Positions 1 to 7,061 of a stretch of 31,221 nt of DNA are shown here, in pieces. The notes below the pieces were generated by a model, which was given only the letters and a program-made list of their open reading frames with translations, was not told the DNA's origin and made no database searches. The stretch is from contig JBARRS010000108.1 of the NCBI GenBank assembly GCA_049644345.1, positions 1 through 31,221 on the forward strand. The letters run 5' to 3'. The position numbers and the translations under genes were made by a program. Positions within the stretch are counted from its first letter, which is position 1, and every line of letters begins with the position of its first letter. Origin of the DNA: JBARRS01 sp049644345 (GTDB lineage Bacteria; Actinomycetota; Thermoleophilia; Gaiellales; Gaiellaceae).

Positions 1-2138
1 ATCGTCTTCCCCTCGCCGTTCTGGTTCGCGTCGATGAGCACGCCTCGCCGCTTCGCCTTCGACCACTCCGTCGTGACGAGGCCGCGGTGCAGGCGCGAGA
101 GCGTCCCCGCGACGATCTCGGCGAACCGGCGCGTGTTCTCGTAGGTGTGGCGTCGCGCGATCGGGACGAGCACGTGCATCCCGTCGGCCCCGCTCGTCTT
201 CGGGAACGACGCAAGGCCCAGCGCGTCGAGCGTCTCCTTGACGAGCCGAGCGACCTGCACCGTCTCGCGAAACCCGACGTCGGGCGAAGGATCGAGGTCG
301 AACAGCACCCAGTCGGGGCGATTCGGCTTGTCCACGCGCGAGTACCAGGTGTTCATGTCGATGCAACCCATGTTCACCATCCAGAGGAGCGCGAGCTCGT
401 CGTTCACGAGCGGCGCCTCGATCTTCCGGCGCCGCCGCGGCGTCTCCCGCGTCGAGACGAGGAACGACCGCCTCGGGATCCAGTCCGGCATGTGCTTGGG
501 CGCGTCCTTCTGGAAGAAGTGACCGCCCTGCCAGCCGTCCGGATAGCGCTTCATCGTGAACGGGCGGTCCTTCAGGTGCGGGACGAGCACCGGTGCGACC
601 GCCTGGTAGTAGGCGATCAGGTCGCCTTTCGTGATCCCCTCCTCGGGCCAGAAGAGCTTGTCGAGGTTGGAGAGTCGGAGCACCTTCCGGCCCTTCCGGA
701 TCTCCGGCGAGACCGGCGTCTCCCGCCGCACCTCCTCCGGCTCCTTGTCCTCCCGCAGGCCCTGATATGACGGCGCGCGAAGGTGGCCGTCGTGCGTCCA
801 CTCGACGAAGTCGACCTCGCAGACGAGCTTCGGCTCGACCCAGACGACGTCGCTCTTGCGCACTCGTGGCATCTTCGGGGGAACCGGAAACGGGGAGGTG
901 TCGCGCTCGAGTGGCCGAAGCCTGTCGAGCAGCCGGTCGATCTCCTCCTCCGTGAAGCCGGTGCCGACGTTGCCCACGTAGGCGAGCTCGCCCCCGCGGT
1001 ACACACCGAGGACGAGCGACCCGAAGCTGCGCGAGCGCCGGCCTTGGCCCTTCGTGTAGCCGCAGATCACGAACTCCTGTCGCGCCCCCGGCTTGATCTT
1101 GACCCAATCGCGCGTCCGTCTCGCCTGCGCGTACTTCGAGTCGCGCCGCTTCGCAACGATTCCTTCGAGCCCTTGCTTCTTCGCGGCCTTCAGCAGCGCC
1201 GCGCCGTCGTCGAAGGCCTCCGAGAGCCGCACGGTCCGGTTTCGCCGGTCGAGCAGCCCCTCGAGTCGGCGGCGGCGCTCTTCGAGCGGGAGGTCGACGA
1301 GCGGCTCCCCTTCGAGCTCGAGCAGGTCGAAGACGTAGTAGACGATCGGCGTGTCGGCCTTGCCCTGCTGCATCGCCGAGAAGCTCGGCCGCCCCTGCTC
1401 GTCGAGCGCGCACACCTCGCCGTCGAGGACGCAGTCCGGCGTCTTCACGGCCTTCGGCAGCTCCTTCGCCACCTGGGGGAAGCGGGCCGTGTAGTCCTGC
1501 TTCCTACGTGTCTTCAGCTCGACCTCGCCGCCCGCGAGCCTCGCGAGGATCCGATAGCCGTCCCACTTGATCTCGAACAGCCAGCCCGCGCCCTTCGGGA
1601 CATCCTGCTCGAGCGTGACCAGCATCGGCTTGTACTCGCGTCTGGGACCCGCGGTCTCGGACTGATCCTTCTTGCGAATGAGGAGCCAGTTCTTCGGGTC
1701 GCCAGAGAGCTTGGCGGGAACGAGCGCCCAGACACCGTTCAGCCGTTCTCCCTCGAGGCGAAACGTGAGCCCGCCGTTCCGCTTCTCCTCGACGAGCTCG
1801 TACGTCCCGCGGTCCCAGATCTCGACCGTGCCGGCCCCGTACTCGCCCTTCGGGATCTCTCCCTCGAAGCTCGCATACTCGAGCGGGTGGTCCTCGACGT
1901 GGACGGCGAGGTGCTGGCCGCCCGGCTCGAGCGGGATTCCCTTCGGTACCGCCCAGCTCGCGAGCGTACCGTCCCGCTCGAGGCGGAGGTCGTAGTGGAG
2001 ACGACGGGCGTCGTGCCGCTGGACGACGAAGGCCGGCGCCTTCGTCTGCCTCCGCTTCCGGGTCCCCTTCGCCGCCGGCTCGGGCGTCCTCTTCGGATCC
2101 CGCTTGCGCCGGTACTCGGAGAGCTTCGTCTGGGGCAC
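1..2138 (-). CDS. ligD: ATP-dependent DNA ligase LigD (PE-LIG-POL), 3' end outside window
   Basis: Multidomain ligase of bacterial non-homologous end joining. About 712 codons are visible, read from GTG at 2138; an in-frame TAA lies 14 codons upstream and no ATG lies between. The N-terminal 3'-phosphoesterase domain shows RHDARRLHYDLRLE with metal ligands H42, H48 and D50. The ligase domain has the nucleotidyl-transfer motif EIKWDGYR with Lys191, then DGEVCALDE and VKIKPGARQEFV. The primase/polymerase domain begins near residue 510 and carries the catalytic pair D614/D616 in FDLDPSPD. The order PE-LIG-POL is that of Pseudomonas LigD; mycobacterial LigD is POL-PE-LIG. No ku gene, the usual partner, is in the window. 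The gene follows accA on the same strand after 284 bp holding hairpins, so it is probably transcribed separately. The long opposite-strand frames here are shadows. Confidence 0.95.
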   Translation of the reverse strand, partial: MPQTKLSEYRRKRDPKRTPEPAAKGTRKRRQTKAPAFVVQRHDARRLHYDLRLERDGTLASWAVPKGIPLEPGGQHLAVHVEDHPLEYASFEGEIPKGEYGAGTVEIWDRGTYELVEEKRNGGLTFRLEGERLNGVWALVPAKLSGDPKNWLLIRKKDQSETAGPRREYKPMLVTLEQDVPKGAGWLFEIKWDGYRILARLAGGEVELKTRRKQDYTARFPQVAKELPKAVKTPDCVLDGEVCALDEQGRPSFSAMQQGKADTPIVYYVFDLLELEGEPLVDLPLEERRRRLEGLLDRRNRTVRLSEAFDDGAALLKAAKKQGLEGIVAKRRDSKYAQARRTRDWVKIKPGARQEFVICGYTKGQGRRSRSFGSLVLGVYRGGELAYVGNVGTGFTEEEIDRLLDRLRPLERDTSPFPVPPKMPRVRKSDVVWVEPKLVCEVDFVEWTHDGHLRAPSYQGLREDKEPEEVRRETPVSPEIRKGRKVLRLSNLDKLFWPEEGITKGDLIAYYQAVAPVLVPHLKDRPFTMKRYPDGWQGGHFFQKDAPKHMPDWIPRRSFLVSTRETPRRRRKIEAPLVNDELALLWMVNMGCIDMNTWYSRVDKPNRPDWVLFDLDPSPDVGFRETVQVARLVKETLDALGLASFPKTSGADGMHVLVPIARRHTYENTRRFAEIVAGTLSRLHRGLVTTEWSKAKRRGVLIDANQNGEGKT

Positions 2139-2243
2139 CGCCCTAGCTTGCCTGCGATGGGCCCGGCGAAGCAGGTTTTAGCGCTCTGCGCCTGCGCAAC
2201 AATCCGACTTACAAAGCTTCTCTACCTGACGGGGGGTTCACGT

Positions 2244-2269
2244 ACGGGGCCGGAGAAAACCGGCCCCGT
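2244..2269 (-). terminator. perfect 10-bp hairpin between accA and ligD
   Basis: ACGGGGCCGG and CCGGCCCCGT form a perfect 10-bp stem around a 6-base loop. There is no clear U-tract in either direction. It lies downstream of accA and upstream of ligD, both read leftward, so a U-less terminator of the accD-accA transcript is the simplest reading. A role in the ligD leader is also possible. Confidence 0.5.
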
Positions 2270-2292
2270 CGCTTGAAAAACCGCAGCTAAGA

Positions 2293-2367
2293 CCTGTGGA
2301 AACTGTGGACAGGGCCGCGTCAGCGGCCCCAAACAGGGGAGGGTTCCCGCTGAAGGTTTTCCACAGG
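2293..2367. repeat. long inverted repeat built of DnaA-box-like sequences, with an inner hairpin
   Basis: The arms CCTGTGGAAA (2293-2302) and TTTCCACAGG (2358-2367) are perfectly complementary. Inside is a second perfect stem, GGGCCGC/GCGGCCC, at 2312-2329 with loop GTCA. Three 9-mers resemble DnaA boxes: TGTGGAAAC (2295-2303), TGTGGACAG (2304-2312, one mismatch to the actinobacterial TGTGGACAA) and TTTTCCACA (2357-2365, one mismatch to TTATCCACA). The rest of the 284-bp gap holds a direct repeat CACGCTGG at 2375-2382 and 2388-2395, and no gene that I can support. Confidence 0.5.
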
Positions 2368-2422
2368 CCAGTAACACGCTGGTCGACCACGCTGGCCGGC
2401 GCCGCGATTACGGCGATTTCCG

Positions 2423-3379
2423 TCAGACCTCTGCGGGACGCATCGGCACGAGCGAGCCGAGGGCGCGAAAGCGGGCGCGGCGGGCGCGCCGAAGCTCGTC
2501 CGCGGGAGTCCCCTCGACCTGCTCGAGCGACTCTGTGAGCGCCTCGCCCAAGAGGCGAGCGGCCTCGTCGTAGTCGCCCTGAGCGCCACCCTCGGGCTCA
2601 GGCACGATCGAGTCGATCACGCCGAGCTCGAGGCAATGCACCGCGTCCGGCTTGAACGCGGCCGCCGCCTTGCGAGCCTCGCCGGCGTCGCGCCAGAGGA
2701 TCGCCGCGCAGCCCTCGGGCGAGATCACGGAGTAGATCGCGTTCTCCTGCATCAGCACGCGGTCTGCTACCGCGATCGCGACGGCCCCGCCGGAGCCGCC
2801 CTCACCGATCACGCACGAGACGATCGGGATCCCGAGGCGCGCCATCACGGCCTGCGAACGGGCGATCGCTCCACCCTGGCCGTGCTGCTCGGCAGCAACC
2901 CCGGGGTAGGCACCGGGCGTGTCGATGAGAGTGATCAGGGGGAAGCGGTGGCGGTGCGCGAGCTCCATCACGCGCATCGCCTTCCGGTAGCCCTCCGGAT
3001 ACGCCATCCCAAAGTTGCGCTTCGTCCGCTCGTGGACGTCCCGGCCTTTCTGATGGCCGATCAGGGCGACCGTCCGGCCGTTGAATCGGCCGAACCCCGT
3101 GACGAGCGCCTGGTCGTCTGCGCGGGAGCGATCGCCGTGCAGCTCGACCCAGTCCTGGAGCAGCCGCTCGACGTAGTCGAGGGTGTACGGCCGCTCTGGG
3201 TGGCGGGCGAGCTCGACGGAACGCCAGATCTCCTCGTCGCTCGGCTCGGCCACGATTCGGTCGAGCTGACGCTGGAGCCGCTCGAGCTCCCCCGAGAGGC
3301 GGGCGCCACGAAGGAGCGGAACGCCGCGAAGCCGGCTCAGCCGCTCACGGAGCCGAAGCACCTCTTCGTCACGCGCCAT
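2423..3379 (-). CDS. accA: acetyl-CoA carboxylase carboxyltransferase subunit alpha
   Basis: Alpha subunit of the heteromeric carboxyltransferase that moves CO2 from carboxybiotin to acetyl-CoA, giving malonyl-CoA in the first committed step of fatty acid synthesis. At 318 aa it has the usual family length. The N-terminal helical part runs to about residue 60, followed by the crotonase-like core with RPYTLDYVERL, the segment DTPGAYPGVAAEQHGQGGAIA and the loop GEGGSGGAVAIAVADRVLMQENA. ATG at 3379 (MARDEEVLRL) matches where family homology begins and overlaps the end of accD by 11 bp, so the two subunits are probably translationally coupled in a 1:1 ratio. The biotin carboxylase and biotin carrier genes are not in the window. 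The C-terminal tail after about residue 290 is Arg/Glu-rich. Confidence 0.96.
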   Translation of the reverse strand: MARDEEVLRLRERLSRLRGVPLLRGARLSGELERLQRQLDRIVAEPSDEEIWRSVELARHPERPYTLDYVERLLQDWVELHGDRSRADDQALVTGFGRFNGRTVALIGHQKGRDVHERTKRNFGMAYPEGYRKAMRVMELAHRHRFPLITLIDTPGAYPGVAAEQHGQGGAIARSQAVMARLGIPIVSCVIGEGGSGGAVAIAVADRVLMQENAIYSVISPEGCAAILWRDAGEARKAAAAFKPDAVHCLELGVIDSIVPEPEGGAQGDYDEAARLLGEALTESLEQVEGTPADELRRARRARFRALGSLVPMRPAEV

Positions 3380-4223
3380 TCGCACCACCGAAGAGCCGCA
3401 GGAGGCGACCGAGGTATCCGCGCAGGTCCGGTCGAGCGACGATCGCGTCGAGGTGGCCGAAGCGGTAGTTCGACTCGGCGAGTCCGAAGTCGTCGGGAAG
3501 CTTCTCGCGCGTCGTCTGCTGAACGACACGCGGACCGGTGAAGGACAGCAGGGCTCCCGGCTCGCCGATCACGACGTCGCCGAGGCTGGCGAAGCTCGCC
3601 AGCACGCCTGCCGTCGTCGGGTGCGCCATGACGCTGATCAGGACGCCGCCGGCGTCGTGCAGGTCCTCGACGGCACAGACGGTCTTCGGCAACTGCATCA
3701 GCGAGAGGATCCCCTCTTGCATACGCGCCCCTCCTGACGCGGTGACGCTCACGAGCGGGACGCTTCGCTCGGCGGCGCTGTCGCAGGCGCGGACGAGCTT
3801 CTCCCCCACGACGCGGCCCATCGAGCCACCCATGAACGAGAAGTCCATCACCGCGAGCTCGATCGGCGCCCCTTCAAGCGTCGCGCGGCCGATCGTCATC
3901 GCCTCGCCGAGGCCCGTGGCGAGCTCCGCCTCGGCGAGCCGCTCGGTGTAAGGCCTCAGGTCGAAGAAGGCGAGCGGGTCGTCCGACCGCAGCTCCGCGG
4001 CTTCCTCGAGGAAGCTGCCCTCGTCGGTGAGCTGCGCGATACGGGCCCAGGCACGAACAGGGAAGTGGTGGCCACAGTGCCGGCACACGAACAGCTGCTC
4101 TTCGAGCTCGTCGTCGCGGTAGTGAGAGCCGCAACCCGGGCAGGTGTTCGGATGGCGCTTCGCGCCGTCCTCGGCCGCAGGAGGATGCCGGTGCTCGATC
4201 GAGACGTCGATGCGCTCGGCCAT
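3369..4223 (-). CDS. accD: acetyl-CoA carboxylase carboxyltransferase subunit beta
   Basis: Beta subunit of the carboxyltransferase, 284 aa. The N-terminal zinc finger is intact: C28 and C31 (CPGCGSHY) pair with C47 and C50 (CRHCGHHF). The crotonase-like domain follows, with LAVMDFSFMGGSMGRVVGEK and VTASGGARMQEGILSLMQ, both typical of AccD. ATG at 4223 has no Shine-Dalgarno sequence, but TAAGAT sits 9 bases upstream, suggesting a nearly leaderless mRNA with its promoter in the 38-bp gap after the arginase-like gene. It is the first gene of an accD-accA pair. Separate alpha and beta subunits are the common bacterial form; well-studied actinobacteria instead use a fused AccA-type biotin subunit with AccD-type carboxyltransferases. 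Confidence 0.96.
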   Translation of the reverse strand: MAERIDVSIEHRHPPAAEDGAKRHPNTCPGCGSHYRDDELEEQLFVCRHCGHHFPVRAWARIAQLTDEGSFLEEAAELRSDDPLAFFDLRPYTERLAEAELATGLGEAMTIGRATLEGAPIELAVMDFSFMGGSMGRVVGEKLVRACDSAAERSVPLVSVTASGGARMQEGILSLMQLPKTVCAVEDLHDAGGVLISVMAHPTTAGVLASFASLGDVVIGEPGALLSFTGPRVVQQTTREKLPDDFGLAESNYRFGHLDAIVARPDLRGYLGRLLRLFGGANGA

Positions 4224-4232
4224 GAAGTTGTG

Positions 4233-4238
4233 ATCTTA
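4233..4238 (-). promoter_or_regulatory. candidate -10 element of accD
   Basis: TAAGAT on the minus strand lies 9 bases before the accD ATG. No ribosome binding site is visible between them, so transcription would start 2-4 bases before the start codon. No convincing -35 element is seen; that position is occupied by the hairpin at 4246-4263. Confidence 0.45.
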
Positions 4239-4245
4239 GACTTGG

Positions 4246-4263
4246 AACCGGCTCGGGCCGGTT
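4246..4263 (-). terminator. 7-bp hairpin at the end of the arginase-like gene
   Basis: AACCGGC and GCCGGTT form a perfect 7-bp stem with a 4-base loop. Read on the minus strand, the stem starts inside the TAA stop codon of the arginase-like gene. There is no U-tract. It probably ends the fabH operon just before the accD promoter. Confidence 0.5.
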
Positions 4264-5038
4264 ACAGGCTCAGCGCGGCCAGGGTCCGCGTGATCGGCTC
4301 GATATTGCGCTTCTCCGGCAGGAGCGCCGTCACTCCGGCGCCGACGACTAGGGCGTGCTCCCGTAGCCGCCCGAACAGCTCCTCCACCTCGGCCAGCGTG
4401 AGGCCGCCCGGCTCGGGCATGAACGCGGCAAGCTCGTCCGGCTCGACCGAATCGCAGTCGAAGGCGACGTAGACGCCGTCCGTCCCTTCCAGCGCCGCCT
4501 GGACACCCTCTTCGCCGACGCGCAGGTCACTCGAAGCGATGAACTCCTCCTCCGGCGGATCGAGGTTGCGGGCGCCGATGAGCACGACGTCTTCCGGGTC
4601 GACCGTTCCGGCATCGAGGAGCATCCGCAACGGCATCCCCCACGGGTTGCCGGTCGGGGAGCTCTCGGGTGTGTTCAGGTCGCCATGCGCGTCCAGCCAG
4701 ACGACCGCGATCCGCCCGTATCTGGCAGCCAGGCCTTCCACCGCCCCGACGTGGGCGCAACAACAGCCGCCGAGCACGAACGGCCGCTCGGGCAGCTCGC
4801 TCGCGAGCACGAGCGTCTGCTCGCCGAGGGAGTCGCACTCGACCACGACCGTCTCCGGATAGGGGAAGGGCAGCCGCGCCGCCTCCTCCATCGCCTCGCC
4901 GCCCTCGCCCCAGGCGCGGGGCACCCGCACGAGTCCGGCGGCAAAGGCCCGCCCACAGGCGTGGCATTCGTACTCGGGGCCGAGCGCGACGGCGGTGTAC
5001 GTGCCGCAGTCAGGACACTTTGCGCGCAGGCCGCTCAC
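4262..5038 (-). CDS. arginase/agmatinase-family protein with N-terminal zinc ribbon
   Basis: Ureohydrolase-fold protein of 258 aa, probably a dinuclear-metal hydrolase of a guanidino or related C-N compound; the substrate cannot be read from sequence. Metal-ligand positions are recognisable: H96 in GGCCCAH (usually GGDHS), D116/H118/D120 in LDAHGDLNTPES, and D194/D196 in FDCDSVEP, followed by PEPGGLTLAEVEELF. The N-terminus is unusual: C8, C11, C25 and C28 form a rubredoxin-like ribbon (CPDCG and CHACG) that standard arginases lack. Three adjacent cysteines (92-94) next to a metal ligand are also odd. GTG at 5038 overlaps the stop of the preceding 37-codon ORF as GTGA. It is the last gene of the fabH operon and may act in a side reaction unrelated to lipid synthesis. 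Confidence 0.8.
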   Translation of the reverse strand: MSGLRAKCPDCGTYTAVALGPEYECHACGRAFAAGLVRVPRAWGEGGEAMEEAARLPFPYPETVVVECDSLGEQTLVLASELPERPFVLGGCCCAHVGAVEGLAARYGRIAVVWLDAHGDLNTPESSPTGNPWGMPLRMLLDAGTVDPEDVVLIGARNLDPPEEEFIASSDLRVGEEGVQAALEGTDGVYVAFDCDSVEPDELAAFMPEPGGLTLAEVEELFGRLREHALVVGAGVTALLPEKRNIEPITRTLAALSL

Positions 5039-5148
5039 TGGACCTCGTCCAGGTACGCCCCGTCGAACGCTATGAACAGCGCGCCGGCATCGGCGGAGTC
5101 GTCGACGGACAGCGGCCGCATCGTGTAGGTCTCGGGCAGCGTCTTCAT
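5035..5148 (-). CDS. small 37-aa protein between HAD hydrolase and arginase-like gene
   Basis: An ATG-to-TGA frame of 37 codons fits exactly between its neighbours. Its ATG overlaps the HAD hydrolase stop (ATGA, 5145-5148) and its TGA overlaps the arginase-like start (GTGA, 5035-5038). The product begins MKTLPETYTMRPL and ends FDGAYLDEVQ. It is acidic, with no signal peptide, membrane segment or cysteine. The two 4-bp overlaps are the same junction type seen between confirmed genes here, which is the main evidence that it is translated. MRPLSVDDSADAGALF faintly recalls the first strand and helix of GNAT acetyltransferases, so it could be the remnant of a longer gene. A function cannot be assigned. 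Confidence 0.55.
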   Translation of the reverse strand: MKTLPETYTMRPLSVDDSADAGALFIAFDGAYLDEVQ

Positions 5149-5780
5149 GCCGCCACGAGCTCGTCGAGGGTCTCGGGGAGGACGGTGAGGTCGGGCAGCT
5201 CACGCGTGGGCTCGGGCCCGGGCCGCTCACCGAGCCGGTTGATCCAGATCGAGCGCAGCCGGAGCTCGTTCGCGGGGGCGACGTCGTGGAAGAGGCTCGC
5301 GGCGACGTGCACGTCGGGCGATCGGTTCGTCTCGCGCTCGAACGCCTGCCAGTGGCCGTGCGCCGGTTTGTACGAGCCGATCTCCGAGGCGACGATCGCA
5401 AGGTCGAAGGGAACGCCGATCCGCTCGATCGACGCGTCGATGAACTCGCGGTCGGTGTTCGAGAGGATCGCCAGCCTCCAACCTTGCGCCCGTGCGCGCT
5501 CGAGCGCTTCATGCACCTCCGGAAACGGTTGCCAATCGGGCAGGGATCGCGCAAGCGCGTCCTCTTCAGTTGCGGGCGCACCGAGCCCGCGCATCGCCTC
5601 GGTCAGCACCTCGCGGTAGCTCCGACTCCCATCCGCCTCGAGCCCCGGCTCGAGCTCGTGATAGCGCTCGAGCAGCTCGTCCGCCCTCGTCTCTCCGAAC
5701 ACCCGGGCGAGCTCGCGACGGATGCCGCCGTTCCAGTCGATCAGCGTGCCGTAGCAGTCGAACGTCGCCCACCGCTCCAC
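5145..5780 (-). CDS. HAD-superfamily hydrolase, 2-haloacid dehalogenase-like
   Basis: A 211-aa HAD hydrolase. Motif I is FDCYGTLID with nucleophile Asp8, motif II is LAILSNTDREF, motif III is the Lys in SYKPAHGHW, and motif IV is around LFHDVAPANE. The cap domain lies between motifs I and II, as in the type II 2-haloacid dehalogenase subfamily. Many relatives are phosphatases of small metabolites, so dehalogenation is not implied. GTG at 5780 starts just before the first beta strand; no Shine-Dalgarno sequence is seen. It lies 15 bp after fabF and overlaps the next ORF by 4 bp, so it is read from the fab operon. Confidence 0.85.
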   Translation of the reverse strand: MERWATFDCYGTLIDWNGGIRRELARVFGETRADELLERYHELEPGLEADGSRSYREVLTEAMRGLGAPATEEDALARSLPDWQPFPEVHEALERARAQGWRLAILSNTDREFIDASIERIGVPFDLAIVASEIGSYKPAHGHWQAFERETNRSPDVHVAASLFHDVAPANELRLRSIWINRLGERPGPEPTRELPDLTVLPETLDELVAA

Positions 5781-5795
5781 GGCGACGAGCTTACG

Positions 5796-7061
5796 TCAGG
5801 ACTCTTCCCAACGGCGCACGACGATCGACGAGTTGTGTCCACCGAAGCCGAACGAATTCGACACCGCGGTCCTGACGTCAGCGTCGCGCGACTCGTTGGG
5901 GATGTAGTCGAGGTCGCACGCCGGATCCTCGTGCTCGTAGTTGATCGTCGGCGGCAGTTTGCCCCGGTTGACGGCGAGCGTGACGAAGATCGCCTCGACG
6001 GCGCCCGAGGCTCCGAGCGTGTGGCCGGTCGCGCCCTTCGTCGAGGAGATCGGCGTCTTGCTCGCTGCCTCCTCGCCGAGCGCGATCTTGATCACGCGGG
6101 TCTCGCTCGCATCGCCGAGCGGCGTCGAGGTGCCGTGCGCGTTGATGTAGTCGATCTCGTCGGGCCGGATGCCCGCGTCGGCGAAGGCCATGTGCATCGA
6201 CCGGGCGGGGTTCTCTCCGGAAGGATCGGGCTCGGTGATGTGGGTCGCGTCGGACGAGAGGCCGTAGCCGAGCAGCTCTGCGTAGATCTTCGCCCCGCGC
6301 GACCGAGCGTGCTCGAGCTCCTCGAGCACGACGATCGCGCCAGCCTCACCCATCACAAACCCGTCGCGCTCGGCATCGAACGGGCGGCTCGCCCGCTTCG
6401 GATCGCCGTTTCGCCGTGACAGCGCCCGCATCGCCCCGAAGCCGGCGATCCCGACCCGGGTGATCGGCGCCTCGGTCCCGCCGCAAAGCATCACGTCGGC
6501 CCGGCCGAGCCGAATCGCGTCGGCCCCGTCGCCGATCGCCATGTTCGACGCAGCGCAGGCCGTGCACTGCGAGGAGAGCGGGCCGCGCGTTCCCAGCTCC
6601 ATCGAGACCCAGGCGGCGCCCATGTTCGGGATGATCGCCGGGATCGAGAACGGGTTCACACGGTCGGGCCCCCGCGTTATCAGCGTGTCGTAGCAGTCCT
6701 GGAAGGCCTTCAGGCCGCCAATCCCGGTCGCGACCGAGGCGCCGATTCGGTCGGTCTCCTTGGCGATCTCGAGCCCCGAGTCGGCTTCCGCCTGTCGTGC
6801 CGCGGCAACGATCATCTGCGCGAACCGGTCCATTCGGCGCGCCTGTTTGCGGTCGATCCACTGGCCCGGATCGAAGCCCTTCGCCTCGCAGGCGAACTGA
6901 ACCGGGAACTCGGATGCGTCGAAGTGGGTGATCGGTCCCGCGCCGGACTCGCCGGCGAGCAGGTTCTCCCAGGTCGTCTCGGCGTCGTTCCCGAGGGGCG
7001 ACACGCAACCGATCCCGGTGATGACGATTCGCCTGCGCCCGTTCAGCGCTGCTTCGCTCAC
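5796..7061 (-). CDS. fabF: beta-ketoacyl-ACP synthase II
   Basis: Condensing enzyme that elongates acyl-ACP with malonyl-ACP in FAS II. At 421 aa it has normal length and two thiolase-fold halves. The Cys-His-His triad is present: C169 in CTACAASNMAIG, H309 in NAHGTSTPLGD and H347 in GATGHTLGASGAVEA, with K342 nearby. The C-terminal signature SNSFGFGGHNSSIVV is intact. The GTG start at 7061 overlaps the fabG stop as GTGA. In most bacteria acpP lies between fabG and fabF; here there is no room for it. It is followed at 15 bp by the HAD hydrolase. Confidence 0.97.
   Translation of the reverse strand: MSEAALNGRRRIVITGIGCVSPLGNDAETTWENLLAGESGAGPITHFDASEFPVQFACEAKGFDPGQWIDRKQARRMDRFAQMIVAAARQAEADSGLEIAKETDRIGASVATGIGGLKAFQDCYDTLITRGPDRVNPFSIPAIIPNMGAAWVSMELGTRGPLSSQCTACAASNMAIGDGADAIRLGRADVMLCGGTEAPITRVGIAGFGAMRALSRRNGDPKRASRPFDAERDGFVMGEAGAIVVLEELEHARSRGAKIYAELLGYGLSSDATHITEPDPSGENPARSMHMAFADAGIRPDEIDYINAHGTSTPLGDASETRVIKIALGEEAASKTPISSTKGATGHTLGASGAVEAIFVTLAVNRGKLPPTINYEHEDPACDLDYIPNESRDADVRTAVSNSFGFGGHNSSIVVRRWEES

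Noticed and set aside
783..2276. Long plus-strand open frame of 497 codons opposite ligD
   Set aside because: It is the antisense shadow of ligD. Its translation is Arg/Leu/Glu-rich without motifs, while the minus strand gives three intact catalytic domains.
2139..2422. SRP RNA, 6S RNA or tmRNA in the accA-ligD gap
   Set aside because: The hairpins are suggestive, but the conserved SRP tetraloop region and other known signatures were not found.
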